Notes under the pieces: generated by a model
Told to the model about the DNA's origin: nothing
Seen by the model: only the letters and a program-made list of their open reading frames with translations
The model's database searches: none
Shown: positions 55,792-64,000 of the stretch, in pieces
How the letters are laid out: each line of letters opens with the position of its first letter
How positions within the stretch are numbered: the first letter of the stretch is position 1
Assembly: GCF_003259335.1 (NCBI RefSeq)
Contig: NZ_QLLL01000013.1
Span: forward strand, 1-64,000
Length of the DNA stretch: 64,000 bases
Direction of reading: 5' to 3'
Source: Chitinophaga skermanii
Lineage (GTDB): Bacteria; Bacteroidota; Bacteroidia; Chitinophagales; Chitinophagaceae
Made by a program: the position numbers and the translations under genes

Positions 55792-56370
55792 TTATTTGAA
55801 GTTGACGGAACCATTCGGTTGGTATACATAACGGAAGTTCAACAACCTAGCTTGTTCTGTACCGGTTGGTGCAGCCGGTGCATCTTTGTAGTAACTGAAA
55901 ATTTCAATTTTCGCGTAGTTGTTGTTGGTCGTTTTCAACATAATTACTTTACCAGGGATCGCGGTTACGATGTGGGTCATGAAGTTATAGTTGTACCAAG
56001 CTTTCGCCACTTTTACAGCTGTTGAATCCGTTGCATAACCTGTTGTTGGTGCTGTAGTTAAGTTGGCGAATACACCTGTTACAAATTGTGCTTGTGTTTT
56101 ACCAGGACCGCTAACGCCACCGTTTACAATCACGTTCAACGCTTGGAAACCAATATCCCATTTAGTAGTTGCTGAATCGCTGTTAGGGATGATTTTATTT
56201 TCAGACAAGCTATACAAGGTGAACTTACCTGTGCTGGCGGTGTCGATGTTTAAGTTTGTTACGGTGGTTGATAGGATCTGAGGTGCAGGTGTATCATTTT
56301 CATCACTGCTACATGCTGTAAATCCTGCTACTGCTGCTAATACGCCTACAAAAAATAATTGCTTTTTCAT
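55792..56370 (-). CDS. hmuY: HmuY-family heme-binding lipoprotein
   Basis: 192 aa. SPII lipobox GFTACSS near residue 20. The HmuY fold is indicated by TKWDIGFQALNVIVNGG and NFRYVYQ at the end. HmuY captures heme outside the cell and passes it to the TonB-dependent receptor HmuR. It is 18 bp after the receptor gene. Confidence 0.85.
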   Translation of the reverse strand: MKKQLFFVGVLAAVAGFTACSSDENDTPAPQILSTTVTNLNIDTASTGKFTLYSLSENKIIPNSDSATTKWDIGFQALNVIVNGGVSGPGKTQAQFVTGVFANLTTAPTTGYATDSTAVKVAKAWYNYNFMTHIVTAIPGKVIMLKTTNNNYAKIEIFSYYKDAPAAPTGTEQARLLNFRYVYQPNGSVNFK

Positions 56371-56388
56371 TGTTATAGAGTCGATTTG

Positions 56389-58476
56389 TTATTTGTTATG
56401 GTTGTGTTGAAATGTGTATGTTAGCGCGATAGCATAAATTCTACCTGGTAAAGCAGCAATGCGTTGCGCATCTGTATGGTTGAGGATGTTCTCTACCGCT
56501 CCTTGTACCCTGAATTTTTCATCCCACAATGTTTTAGCCACCGAAAAATTCAATAGTGTGTACCCTTTCACAAACTCGTTCTCCATATCTGGTACATTGT
56601 TGCCATTTAAATCGGTAAACCCGTATTTACTTCTATACACTGCACGGGCGGTTACATCTAATCCCAGTGCAGGGTTGACATACATCAACTTTAAGTTGGC
56701 GGCATGATGGGAGCGATTAAACAGCCCGAAATAATCGCGGCGCGAAAGTGCACGGGTCTCGTGCGTAGCGGGATCCACGGTAAATACTTCGTTTCTTTTT
56801 ACTTTCTTGAGCTGGTCATTATCAATCGCTTGTAAGTATTGATAGCCGCCCGCCACCTGCCAATTTCTTGAGATCGTTTGTTTCCATTCTACTTCTACGC
56901 CGTAAGTAGTTACTTGGTTAACGTTGATATAGCTGAAAACACTTTGGTTATTCGTTTTTACAGCCACTGCGCGGGTATCAATTAAGTTCTTTACACTGTT
57001 ATAAAAGAAATTCACCGACGCGTTGCTGTTTTTAATTGGGTTTGCTTGTAAGCCTATGTTGTACGACCATGAACTTTCTGCATCTAAATTCTTCAACTTG
57101 CTTAAGTCGTACGTTACGGCTTGTATTTGCCCTGCTGCCTGCATTTCTCCAATAATATCGGAAGCCAGTTTCGTTCCTACCACTGTGTAACCCACGGCGG
57201 CATTATTAAAGTGGAGATACAACTGCCTAAAATCTGGCGCCCTATAGCCCCTACCCGCACTGGCCATTACTTTGTACCGTTCATTAATTTGATACGATAT
57301 AGAAGCTTTTGGGCTTATTTGCGACGGGTATTGATTATGCGTATCGAAACGTGCGCCTAATAATATGTTCCATGCGGCATTGGGTTTCCAATTTTCTTGT
57401 ACAAACATATACCCTGTATTGAAGGCCATTTTATCGTCGTACCGTGTTGCTGCTAACCCTTCGTGTACATAACCCGCACCGGCTGTAAGCGTATGTTGCG
57501 CGCGAATTTGCCAATCGAATTGATACTCTGGTTTGATGTACGATTGGGTGAAGAAAGATGCATCGTACACTTCTTTACTATTTCGGTATATCATGTTCTC
57601 GTTGGTATGATAGCGTGAATAGTAAATGCGTGCTTGGTGGGTAAAGTTGTTATTTACTTTATGACGAAGGTTGAAGGACAAGTTGCCGTCGTTTTCTTTT
57701 CCTTCGTCATCTACAATACCCTTAGTATCGTCGAAAAAGGTGTTATACTTTTGTGTGAAATACCTGCCGGAGATATTGGTTTGGATGCGCTCCGTCCAAT
57801 CGTGCTGCCAGCGTAATTGGGTGGTAAGTGCTTTGAATGGCGCAACGGTGGGTGTAGTGCTACTCCCTAACGTGTAGCCGTCGGTATTGTAGTAGTTAGC
57901 ATGCAACGACACCATCCCGTTTTTATAGGGTACTTTCGTACTACCATCTACGTTATACGTTCCATTCGAACCATACCTACCCGTAAAGCTGGTTATGCCT
58001 TCTCGCTTCTTTGCATTCGTGATAATATTAATTACACCCGCCATGGCATCGCTACCATATAAAGAAGAAACAGGCCCTTTAATAATCTCTATTCTTTCAA
58101 TATTATTCACCGAAACACGCGATAAATCTAAGGTACCGGCTGTTCTACCAATTAATGGCTCACCGTCTAATAGAATCAAGGTATACGCCGACTCCAAACC
58201 TTGCATTTGGATGCCTTTACCATGGTTTTCGGTAATCATTAACCCTGTTTGTTCCACTAACACTTGTTGCAGTAACACGGCGCCCATGCGCTGTATCTCA
58301 GCTTTCTGAATGACGGTTACTGGAATTGGTACTTTCTTAATAGATTGCTCATTGCGTGTAGCCGTTACAACTACCTCTTGTAACGCTTGGTTTCGACTAA
58401 TGGCCGAATCGATTTGTTGGGCAAAAAGGAGCCCTGGCCACGTAACGCAGCTAATGGCAATAATGTATTTAAACAT
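56389..58476 (-). CDS. hmuR: TonB-dependent receptor (HmuR-like)
   Basis: 695 aa. Signal peptide ends LLFAQ. A TonB-box-like region (LQEVVVTATRNE), plug domain with LLDGEPLIGR and IERIEIIKGPVSSLYGSDAMAGVINI, then a 22-strand barrel with YRAPDFRQLYLHF and the typical C-terminal barrel strand (YAIALTYTF). It imports heme or hemoproteins using TonB energy. First gene of hmuR-hmuY-DUF6607. The heme substrate is inferred from the neighbouring hmuY. Confidence 0.88.
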   Translation of the reverse strand: MFKYIIAISCVTWPGLLFAQQIDSAISRNQALQEVVVTATRNEQSIKKVPIPVTVIQKAEIQRMGAVLLQQVLVEQTGLMITENHGKGIQMQGLESAYTLILLDGEPLIGRTAGTLDLSRVSVNNIERIEIIKGPVSSLYGSDAMAGVINIITNAKKREGITSFTGRYGSNGTYNVDGSTKVPYKNGMVSLHANYYNTDGYTLGSSTTPTVAPFKALTTQLRWQHDWTERIQTNISGRYFTQKYNTFFDDTKGIVDDEGKENDGNLSFNLRHKVNNNFTHQARIYYSRYHTNENMIYRNSKEVYDASFFTQSYIKPEYQFDWQIRAQHTLTAGAGYVHEGLAATRYDDKMAFNTGYMFVQENWKPNAAWNILLGARFDTHNQYPSQISPKASISYQINERYKVMASAGRGYRAPDFRQLYLHFNNAAVGYTVVGTKLASDIIGEMQAAGQIQAVTYDLSKLKNLDAESSWSYNIGLQANPIKNSNASVNFFYNSVKNLIDTRAVAVKTNNQSVFSYINVNQVTTYGVEVEWKQTISRNWQVAGGYQYLQAIDNDQLKKVKRNEVFTVDPATHETRALSRRDYFGLFNRSHHAANLKLMYVNPALGLDVTARAVYRSKYGFTDLNGNNVPDMENEFVKGYTLLNFSVAKTLWDEKFRVQGAVENILNHTDAQRIAALPGRIYAIALTYTFQHNHNK

Positions 58477-58508
58477 TTTAATCTTCTCTCTTGTGAAATA
58501 TTGTGACG

Positions 58509-58559
58509 CAAAAGTAGGCGGTGAAAAATTAATCTAGTTACCAATTCGGGAATTAGATT
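58509..58559 (-). promoter_or_regulatory. -7 element and upstream dyad before hmuR
   Basis: On the minus strand TACTTTTG (58516-58509) matches TAnnTTTG, 33 bp before the hmuR start. Upstream lies a dyad: AATCTA (58531-58536) and TAGATT (58554-58559), with a nested AATT-CGGG-AATT. It could be an operator for an iron or heme regulator; unproven. Confidence 0.4.
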
Positions 58560-58599
58560 ATCACAATCGGGAAAAGTATAGGAAGGGCTTATTTGGGGT

Positions 58600-58641
58600 A
58601 AAAACAAGAAAGGCATGCACTGCTTTAAGTACATGCCTTTC
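58600..58641 (-). terminator. Probable terminator of the UbiD-family gene
   Basis: GAAAGGCATG (58608-58617) pairs with CATGCCTTTC (58632-58641); on the minus strand TTGTTTTT follows. Confidence 0.65.
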
Positions 58642-58662
58642 AATACTTTATTGATATGTCAA

Positions 58663-60594
58663 TTATTTTTCAAAGGATACAATGGCTTCTTCACCATAGA
58701 TCTGTTCGCGGTATTTGAGGGATGGAGAGGGTACAAATTCGCCCAATCCCAATTGTTCCCACAACAAATCCACTTTTTCAATCGTAGGAATATCACTTAC
58801 CACGATGTTTGGCCAATCGCGCTGGAAGTTATCCCACTCCTTGGTTTTCAAGGTGCCATCCAAGCCTATGGCTGCTGTTAACTTGCTAGCATCGCTGCTG
58901 CTTGTTTGTGTATAGATGTAATGGTCGCGTTTTGGATCGAGGTTGTTGCAGAAACGCCATAATGACGATGGTAAGTCGTTAACATCCACGGTGTGTTCTA
59001 CGAACAATACCATTTTAATGCCTTGCATAACAGGCAATGCGAACAATTGCTCGTTTAATTGCTTGATGTGCTGCGCGCGGTTCTTTTTCACGGCAACTAC
59101 GAGGCAAGGAATGTCGTGCTTCAACAAGGTTTGATTGATGGCTGTAATCTCTGGCAATACGGCTTTAATCGCTTGCTCGTCGATGGAGGTGGGTGTTTTG
59201 GCGAATGCGTATTGTTCGTCGATTTCCTCGTCGTATTTCGTTGTACCATCGATACACATCTTACCACCGAAGCCCATTTTAGAGCAAGAGTGGTCGAGTA
59301 CATCCATCGGGCCTTGGCTAAAGTAAATGTCTGTAGCCGGGTTCAGGTGTTTGAATACGTGTTGTGTTAAGGCTTTATAATCAGTGATTTTCGTTTCTGT
59401 ATCGGCTACTACCAATATTTTGTTGAACATCATCTGCCCAGCGCCCCACATAGCGTTCATTACCTTTTGTGCTTGGCCGGCGTAGTCTTTCTTAATTTGC
59501 GAGATCACGAGGTTGTGGAATACGCCTTCTACCGGCATTTCCATGTCAACAATCTCCGGTACTAAAGTCATTTTAATCGGTGCGAGGAAGATTCTTTCCG
59601 TTGCTTTACCAATCCAAGCATCTTCTTGCGGTGGTACCCCTACGATGGTAGCCGGGTAAACCGGGTTACGTTTGTGGGTGATAGCCGTTACGTGGAAGCG
59701 AGGATACCAGTCGGCTAAGGAATAATAACCGGTATGGTCGCCGAATGGGCCTTCCCAGATCAGTTCTTCATTAGGATCAACATATCCTTCAATTACGAAG
59801 TCGGCATCGGCAGGCACTTCCAGTTCTGGTTGTGTAATACATTTCACCAATTCCACCTTTTTCTTGCGTAAGAAACCTGCTAACATGTATTCATCCACGT
59901 TTTCAGGTAATGGGGCGGTTGCTGAATAGGTATATACTGGGTCGCCACCCAAAATTACAGCCACCGGCATACGTTTACCGAGGGCTTTATATTCGTTATA
60001 GTGTTTGGCCGATACTTTATGCTTATGCCAGTGCATACCCGTTAAATTAGGCCCGAAAACCTGCATACGGTACATCCCTACGTTGCGGGTGCCGTTGTTG
60101 GGGTCTTTGGTATGAATAACGGGGAGGGTGATGAAAGGACCACCATCTTTAGGCCAGCATTGAATAACCGGGATTTTTTCGAGGGAAGGATTTTGCATAA
60201 CTACGTCTTGGCAAGCACCACGACCGCTAATTACCTTCGGCATCCAAGAGGCAAACTGGCTCAATTTCGGTAACATCGCCAATTTATCTAAAATACCCTC
60301 TTTAGGTTTGGATATCATTTTAAAGAGCCCTTCGATTTCGTGGGCTACATCGTCTAATTCTTGTACACCCAGCGCCAAGCACATGCGCTTGTAGCTACCC
60401 ATCGAGTTCATTAAAACCGGGAAATCGTATCCCGTGTTTTCAAATAACAAAGCCTTACCACCACCCGGCATCTTGCTAACACGGTCGGTTATTTCCGCGA
60501 TCTCCAAATGTGGGTTTACGTACGTTTTAATGCGCACTAATTCGCCAGCTTGTTCTAATGTATTGATAAAATGTTCCAGGTTCTTAAATGCCAT
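58663..60594 (-). CDS. UbiD-family decarboxylase, likely menaquinone pathway
   Basis: 643 aa. The prenyl-FMN-dependent decarboxylase signature EGPFGDHTGYY is at about 279-289; other family blocks are NVGMYRMQVFGPNLTGMHWHKH and GFGGKMCIDGTTK. It is longer than E. coli UbiD (about 500 aa) and matches the long form assigned to menaquinone biosynthesis in organisms that use the futalosine route. Its partner UbiX, which makes prenyl-FMN, is not in this window. Confidence 0.85.
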   Translation of the reverse strand: MAFKNLEHFINTLEQAGELVRIKTYVNPHLEIAEITDRVSKMPGGGKALLFENTGYDFPVLMNSMGSYKRMCLALGVQELDDVAHEIEGLFKMISKPKEGILDKLAMLPKLSQFASWMPKVISGRGACQDVVMQNPSLEKIPVIQCWPKDGGPFITLPVIHTKDPNNGTRNVGMYRMQVFGPNLTGMHWHKHKVSAKHYNEYKALGKRMPVAVILGGDPVYTYSATAPLPENVDEYMLAGFLRKKKVELVKCITQPELEVPADADFVIEGYVDPNEELIWEGPFGDHTGYYSLADWYPRFHVTAITHKRNPVYPATIVGVPPQEDAWIGKATERIFLAPIKMTLVPEIVDMEMPVEGVFHNLVISQIKKDYAGQAQKVMNAMWGAGQMMFNKILVVADTETKITDYKALTQHVFKHLNPATDIYFSQGPMDVLDHSCSKMGFGGKMCIDGTTKYDEEIDEQYAFAKTPTSIDEQAIKAVLPEITAINQTLLKHDIPCLVVAVKKNRAQHIKQLNEQLFALPVMQGIKMVLFVEHTVDVNDLPSSLWRFCNNLDPKRDHYIYTQTSSSDASKLTAAIGLDGTLKTKEWDNFQRDWPNIVVSDIPTIEKVDLLWEQLGLGEFVPSPSLKYREQIYGEEAIVSFEK

Positions 60595-60663
60595 ACGTTT
60601 TGATTTCGAGCATCAAAAGTAACAAAAAAAGACGTGTAATGGGGGAAATGAGGCCTGGGTAAG

Positions 60664-60703
60664 GTCATAAAATAAAGCTGCCCCGTATAAAACGAGGCAG
60701 CTT
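60664..60703 (-). terminator. Probable terminator after the 101-aa basic secreted protein gene
   Basis: AAGCTGCC (60675-60682) pairs with GGCAGCTT (60696-60703); on the minus strand TTTATTTTAT follows. It is 50 bp after the stop. Confidence 0.55.
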
Positions 60704-60755
60704 CGTATCGTACTAAGCAATGGTTACATTGCTATTACTTTGGATCTTCCTTTTT

Positions 60756-61061
60756 CTATCCACCAATCACAATCACACCTGTTACGCGTGGAGGACGTGG
60801 TACTGGAATAATCACTCTTGGTCGTGGTGGTGGTGGCACGGGTGCCGGAATTACTACCACTCCTCTATCATCACAATGCCTGTAGTGTTTATAATGTTTT
60901 GCATAATGTTTATCATCCCAACGATCTCTTCTCCTGTCGTGTCTTTCATACCTGTCGCAATCCCTATCTTTTTTTCCGTGGCCCCAACCTTTGTGATGTT
61001 GTGCATTCGCTGCATAGGAAGCTCCTATAACTAATAGTGAGAATAATAGAAACTTTTTCAT
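60756..61061 (-). CDS. Small secreted His/Arg/Asp-rich protein with Pro-rich tail
   Basis: 101 aa. Signal peptide ends AANAQ. The middle (about 22-66) is packed with His, Lys, Arg, Asp and Tyr (HHKGWGHGKKDRD, HYAKHYKHYRH), a composition that could bind metal ions or surfaces. The tail is repeated Pro/Val/Arg (VPPPPRPRVIIPVPRPPR). No known domain. It could be a cell-envelope metal-binding or stress protein; no neighbour supports a specific job. Confidence 0.65.
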   Translation of the reverse strand: MKKFLLFSLLVIGASYAANAQHHKGWGHGKKDRDCDRYERHDRRRDRWDDKHYAKHYKHYRHCDDRGVVVIPAPVPPPPRPRVIIPVPRPPRVTGVIVIGG

Positions 61062-61164
61062 ACCTGTTGATTTTAGTGTTTTAGTTGGCTATACGTGGTT
61101 TTTTGCTCGCCGGCGTGGTTTTTCTCGCGTATGGTCCTGCTATGTTAATTCCAAAGAGTATGCC

Positions 61165-61198
61165 AAATAAAAAATGCCCCGCTTTTGCGAGGCATTTA
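61165..61198 (-). terminator. Terminator of the DUF6089-like gene
   Basis: AAATGCC (61172-61178) and GGCATTT (61191-61197) extended by CGC/GCG; on the minus strand a T-run follows. It is 28 bp after the stop. Confidence 0.8.
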
Positions 61199-61225
61199 GC
61201 ATATTGTTATGTTCGTAAAAATATA

Positions 61226-62095
61226 TTAAAACCGCATGTTAGGACAACCCGTATTGCGTAAAGCACGACGCTGTGCGCTGTTACCCCCACCTGCTAAACG
61301 ATACGCAATGGTAATACCCGAGAAGGCGTACCAATCTTTGTTTTTCGGGTTACCTCTTACCGTACCATCCGGAGGATACACACCAGGTGTTCCATTTTTC
61401 GGGTTTACTTCATCACCCCGGTAAGCCATTTCAACAGCGGTTGCACCACGGTATAATAACAAGGTATTTTGATCGACATACGTGCTACTTACATCATCCA
61501 AATAATCGGTAAATGTGTAACGTAACCCAAATTCTAGTCCTACCGTCCAAGTTTCATTCAATTCATATTTTGCACCTACGCCGAATGGAATGGCAAATTG
61601 AAATAAGTTATAAGGGTTACGATCGGGGTATTGAGAAAGACCTTGACCTTCGGTGCCTAAGTTGCGAAGCGTGATCCACTGCCCTTGTAAACGCGCTTCT
61701 GGATTGAAAGCGAACCCACTGATACCGGCGAAAATGTAAGGGGTGAAGCCGGTTTCTTCCATATCCATAAAATTGAATTCGCCGATTAAATTGATTTCAC
61801 CGATATGAGAACGGAAGCTGAGGTTACGGTTACGATATGCGGCGCTTTTGGCGGTACTATCGGCCGCAGCTACCATACCCCATTGCAAACCTGCCCGTAG
61901 GGTGAGGTAACGATTTATGTCTTTGCGCACAAAAATACCGATCGTGGGTTTAGTATATTTGAAATCAACTCTCTTCTCCGACAAATCTCCGCTATAGTTA
62001 CTGATGCCTACCATGCCGCCTATATGCCAGTCTTGCTGGGCTTTTACGAGGAATGGGGTCATCAAAGTGGCACAAAAAAGTAAAATCTTTTTCAA
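61226..62095 (-). CDS. DUF6089-like outer-membrane beta-barrel protein
   Basis: 289 aa starting at TTG (62095): an in-frame stop lies seven codons upstream and no ATG gives a complete signal peptide (KKILLFCATLMTPFLVKAQ), so TTG is the only sensible start. The mature part has WHIGGMVGISNYSGDL and alternating barrel strands (LTLRAGLQWGMVAAAD, TPYIFAGISGFAFNPEA), ending in a Gly/Arg-rich CPNMRF tail. PorG of the type IX secretion system is a related barrel; no other T9SS gene lies nearby. Confidence 0.82.
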   Translation of the reverse strand: MKKILLFCATLMTPFLVKAQQDWHIGGMVGISNYSGDLSEKRVDFKYTKPTIGIFVRKDINRYLTLRAGLQWGMVAAADSTAKSAAYRNRNLSFRSHIGEINLIGEFNFMDMEETGFTPYIFAGISGFAFNPEARLQGQWITLRNLGTEGQGLSQYPDRNPYNLFQFAIPFGVGAKYELNETWTVGLEFGLRYTFTDYLDDVSSTYVDQNTLLLYRGATAVEMAYRGDEVNPKNGTPGVYPPDGTVRGNPKNKDWYAFSGITIAYRLAGGGNSAQRRALRNTGCPNMRF

Positions 62096-62300
62096 TGTTG
62101 TGGCAGTTTTAATCTAAACGAAATAATGGCAATAAAATTATCCTGCAACAAAATAAAAATAAGTATTGATAAATCAAACCCTTTACAGCACAACATTTCA
62201 TTGATATAGCAATGAACCCTGTAAATCAGCTGCACTTGCCTATTAATCTGCACTACAATTTGTAAAACTTTATGCTTACTTTCAACGTACAAACCATTAC

Positions 62301-63113
62301 ATGCAGATATTATCACTCGAACACACCAGTCCGAGCACCATTGCACGCTGTTTTAACGATGCTTTTGCCGACTACTATGTAAAGTTCAATGCCAACGAAA
62401 CGTACTTCATCAACCGCTGGAAAGCAGCCCGTGTTAGCTATGCGTTAAGTTATGGCGCTTTTGAAGAAGAGCGCTTAGTGGGGTTTATGTTAATGGGAAT
62501 TGATCAATGGGAAGGATTGCCAACTGCGTATAATGCAGGTACCGGCGTAATTCCCGAAGAGCGGGGAAGAAGATTAGTAGAGAAAATGTACAGCCGTGCC
62601 CTCCCTGCTTTACAAGCGCAAGGCATTCAACAATCTACCTTAGAAGTAATTACCATCAACGAAAAAGCCATTAAAGCTTATAAGAACGTAGGCTACGAGA
62701 TCGCCCGCGAACTCCATTGCTTCAGCGGCGAAATCAAACAAACGAGTACCGACCGGCTTTATAAATCCAAACATATCCCTTTCGACACCTTACCCACTCC
62801 ACGCTTCCCTTATTCTTGGGAAAATAACCTTCAAGGCATCAAAATCGCTCCTCATCACTACGAATATTGGTACATTAAAGACGATAACCAAATCATAGCT
62901 TCTGCCATTATAAACCCCGGTAATGGCTATATCGCCCAATATTTCTTCACCGATCCCGACCAAGGTCTTCAACTCCTTGCTGCCATCGGGCAGCACTGCC
63001 CTGTTCTAAAAATCAACAATATTGACTCCCGGGACGATATCACCCTCTCCACCTTCACCCTAGCCGGCCTTAACGACTTCATTCAACAATATGAAATGAA
63101 ACTCCTCTTGTAA
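62301..63113 (+). CDS. GNAT-family N-acetyltransferase
   Basis: 270 aa. The N-terminal GNAT domain carries the acetyl-CoA loop VIPEERGRRLVEKM (about 84-97) and STLEVITINEKAIKAYKNVGYE. The C-terminal half (about 150-270) is a second domain that looks like a degenerate GNAT repeat without a clear acetyl-CoA loop. Substrate unknown. Confidence 0.85.
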   Translation: MQILSLEHTSPSTIARCFNDAFADYYVKFNANETYFINRWKAARVSYALSYGAFEEERLVGFMLMGIDQWEGLPTAYNAGTGVIPEERGRRLVEKMYSRALPALQAQGIQQSTLEVITINEKAIKAYKNVGYEIARELHCFSGEIKQTSTDRLYKSKHIPFDTLPTPRFPYSWENNLQGIKIAPHHYEYWYIKDDNQIIASAIINPGNGYIAQYFFTDPDQGLQLLAAIGQHCPVLKINNIDSRDDITLSTFTLAGLNDFIQQYEMKLLL

Positions 63114-63300
63114 GTGTCCTTTCCCTAAAAATCCCAAAATTTCGTTGCTTCATCATCAGCAAACCACCCCTCTTTCTCCTAAAAATCACTTTGTCACTGC
63201 GAAAAATCGCAAAAATCATAAAACTGCCATTTCGCAAATACTTCAATACTAATCACTTAAACACCTAAAAACGCTGAAACTCAAGCCCACAAAGGGTGAG
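63114..63300. other. Non-coding A-tract-rich stretch before the 11-bp array
   Basis: No gene. Short A-tracts recur (AAAAATC at several places, 63127-63215) with loose 10-11-bp spacing, similar to the region before the periodic tract at 35357. Confidence 0.5.
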
Positions 63301-63399
63301 GATAGGCTTTAGATAGGGTCGAGATAGGGTTTAGATAGGCAAAGGATAGGCTAGGGATAGGCTCGAGATAGGCAAAGGATAGGCTGGGGATAGGCTACA
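63301..63399. repeat. Tandem array of nine 11-bp units (GATAGG core)
   Basis: Nine consecutive 11-bp units from 63301 to 63399: each begins GATAGG, position 7 is C (seven units) or G (two), position 8 is T in seven units, and the last three bases vary. No other spacing occurs. Stop codons (TAG) fall in every unit, so it is non-coding. It lies between convergent genes. Confidence 0.9.
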
Positions 63400-63618
63400 A
63401 TACTCCTACCATTAGCATACCTATTGATTTACAGGCTTTTCCGAAATATTACCCTACAACTGCATAAAACGCCCACCATTCCCACCAATTTAATCCCCTA
63501 TTTAAGGCACCCACTATCCTCATAAAGACAATAAAATCCCATGAATGAACCCATATAACGATTCTCAACCTGTAAAGACGGTTTTGCGCCTTTATATGGA
63601 CACTTTTTGAGGCGAGTC

Positions 63619-63653
63619 GTAAAAACAACAAGGCCCCGCCAATTGGCGAGGCC
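63619..63653 (-). terminator. Terminator of the glutamate-synthase-like gene
   Basis: GGCCCCGCC (63632-63640) pairs with GGCGAGGCC (63645-63653), loop AATT; on the minus strand TTGTTGTTTTT follows. Confidence 0.75.
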
Positions 63654-63678
63654 CATACCATTTTAATGTACGTGGATT

Positions 63679-64000
63679 TTATATGGCAAGTGCGCTGTTC
63701 CAACTATCAATTTGTGCCATGTCCATTTCGAGTTGGATTTTCGCTGGTAAATCCTTACCGAGTAACATGCCTTTTTGCATAGATGGGTAAATTTCTTCAA
63801 AGCTCCTTACTTCGTTCATGAAAACACGACGTTGGATGTGCTTACGTGTAACCATATGAGGATCAGTTAAGCCCGCAGCGGCTGTTAATTCGATCGCACT
63901 TTCAATGGTATCACGGTGGTAATTCGCTACACGTTGTTTTTTATCGTCGACAACCAAACCGGCCATCAACCATTTGTCTTGCGTAGCAACACCGGCAGGA
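63679..64000 (-). CDS. FMN-binding glutamate synthase family protein, C-terminal end (partial)
   Basis: About 106 codons, open to the right edge, so the start is outside the window. The visible end PAGVATQDKWLMAGLVVDD followed by KKQRVANYHRDTIESAIEL and AAAGLTDPHMVTRKHI matches the C-terminus of single-domain, FMN-binding glutamate-synthase-like proteins. In the full enzyme these bind FMN and a 3Fe-4S cluster; only the tail after the cluster is seen here. Confidence 0.75.
   Translation of the reverse strand, partial: PAGVATQDKWLMAGLVVDDKKQRVANYHRDTIESAIELTAAAGLTDPHMVTRKHIQRRVFMNEVRSFEEIYPSMQKGMLLGKDLPAKIQLEMDMAQIDSWNSALAI

Noticed and set aside
63301..63399. Possible CRISPR array
   Set aside because: Unit is only 11 bp with no spacers of CRISPR size and no cas genes nearby.

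Overview
The window looks like a chromosomal segment from a Bacteroidota bacterium, most likely Chitinophagaceae. The evidence is Bacteroidota-type promoter elements (TTTG, 19 bp, TAnnTTTG), secreted proteins with MBG repeats, HmuY and DUF6089 families, SPII lipoproteins and weak Shine-Dalgarno signals. There is no rRNA, IS element, prophage or CRISPR array. Two tRNA-Leu(CAA) genes are present.

Layout: (1) 1-6472, minus: most of a giant secreted repeat protein (beta-helix head, then at least 19 MBG domains) whose C-terminus lies outside the window; its last three visible blocks form a 993-bp, four-domain higher-order repeat. (2) 6671-18996, minus: a 12-gene operon with a PaoABC-type periplasmic molybdenum aldehyde oxidoreductase, its XdhC/MocA maturase, a cysteine desulfurase, and moaA, moeA, moaD, moeB, moaE and moaC-moaB for cofactor synthesis, plus a TSUP permease. 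(3) 19381-34526, minus: a defence and DNA-processing region with a compact Zorya-II-like trio (ZorA stator, ZorB, HNH nuclease), tRNA-Leu, an unknown 292-aa gene, recD-recC-recB, and an RloA/RloB (AbiL-like) pair followed upstream by a second tRNA-Leu. (4) 35071-36012: a long non-coding stretch with an 11-bp periodicity. (5) 36013-52806: katE, a YciE-like ferritin-fold gene, topB, rpiA, an RND tripartite efflux operon, small secreted proteins, trmN6, tsaD and a MacB-type permease. (6) 52964-64000: prfC, a heme-uptake operon (hmuR, hmuY, DUF6607), a UbiD-family decarboxylase, envelope proteins, a GNAT gene, a clean 11-bp tandem array, and the 3' end of an FMN-binding glutamate-synthase-like gene.

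How the parts work together: region 2 can build, sulfurate and insert a cytosine-dinucleotide molybdenum cofactor into an oxidoreductase exported by a Tat signal. In region 3 each of the two near-identical tRNA-Leu genes is followed, about 400 bp past its 3' end and in the same direction, by an accessory anti-phage-type module (Zorya-like after one, RloAB after the other), with core recombination genes between them. This suggests the tRNA-Leu 3' flanks are insertion hot spots. All function calls come from reading motifs; no database search was run.
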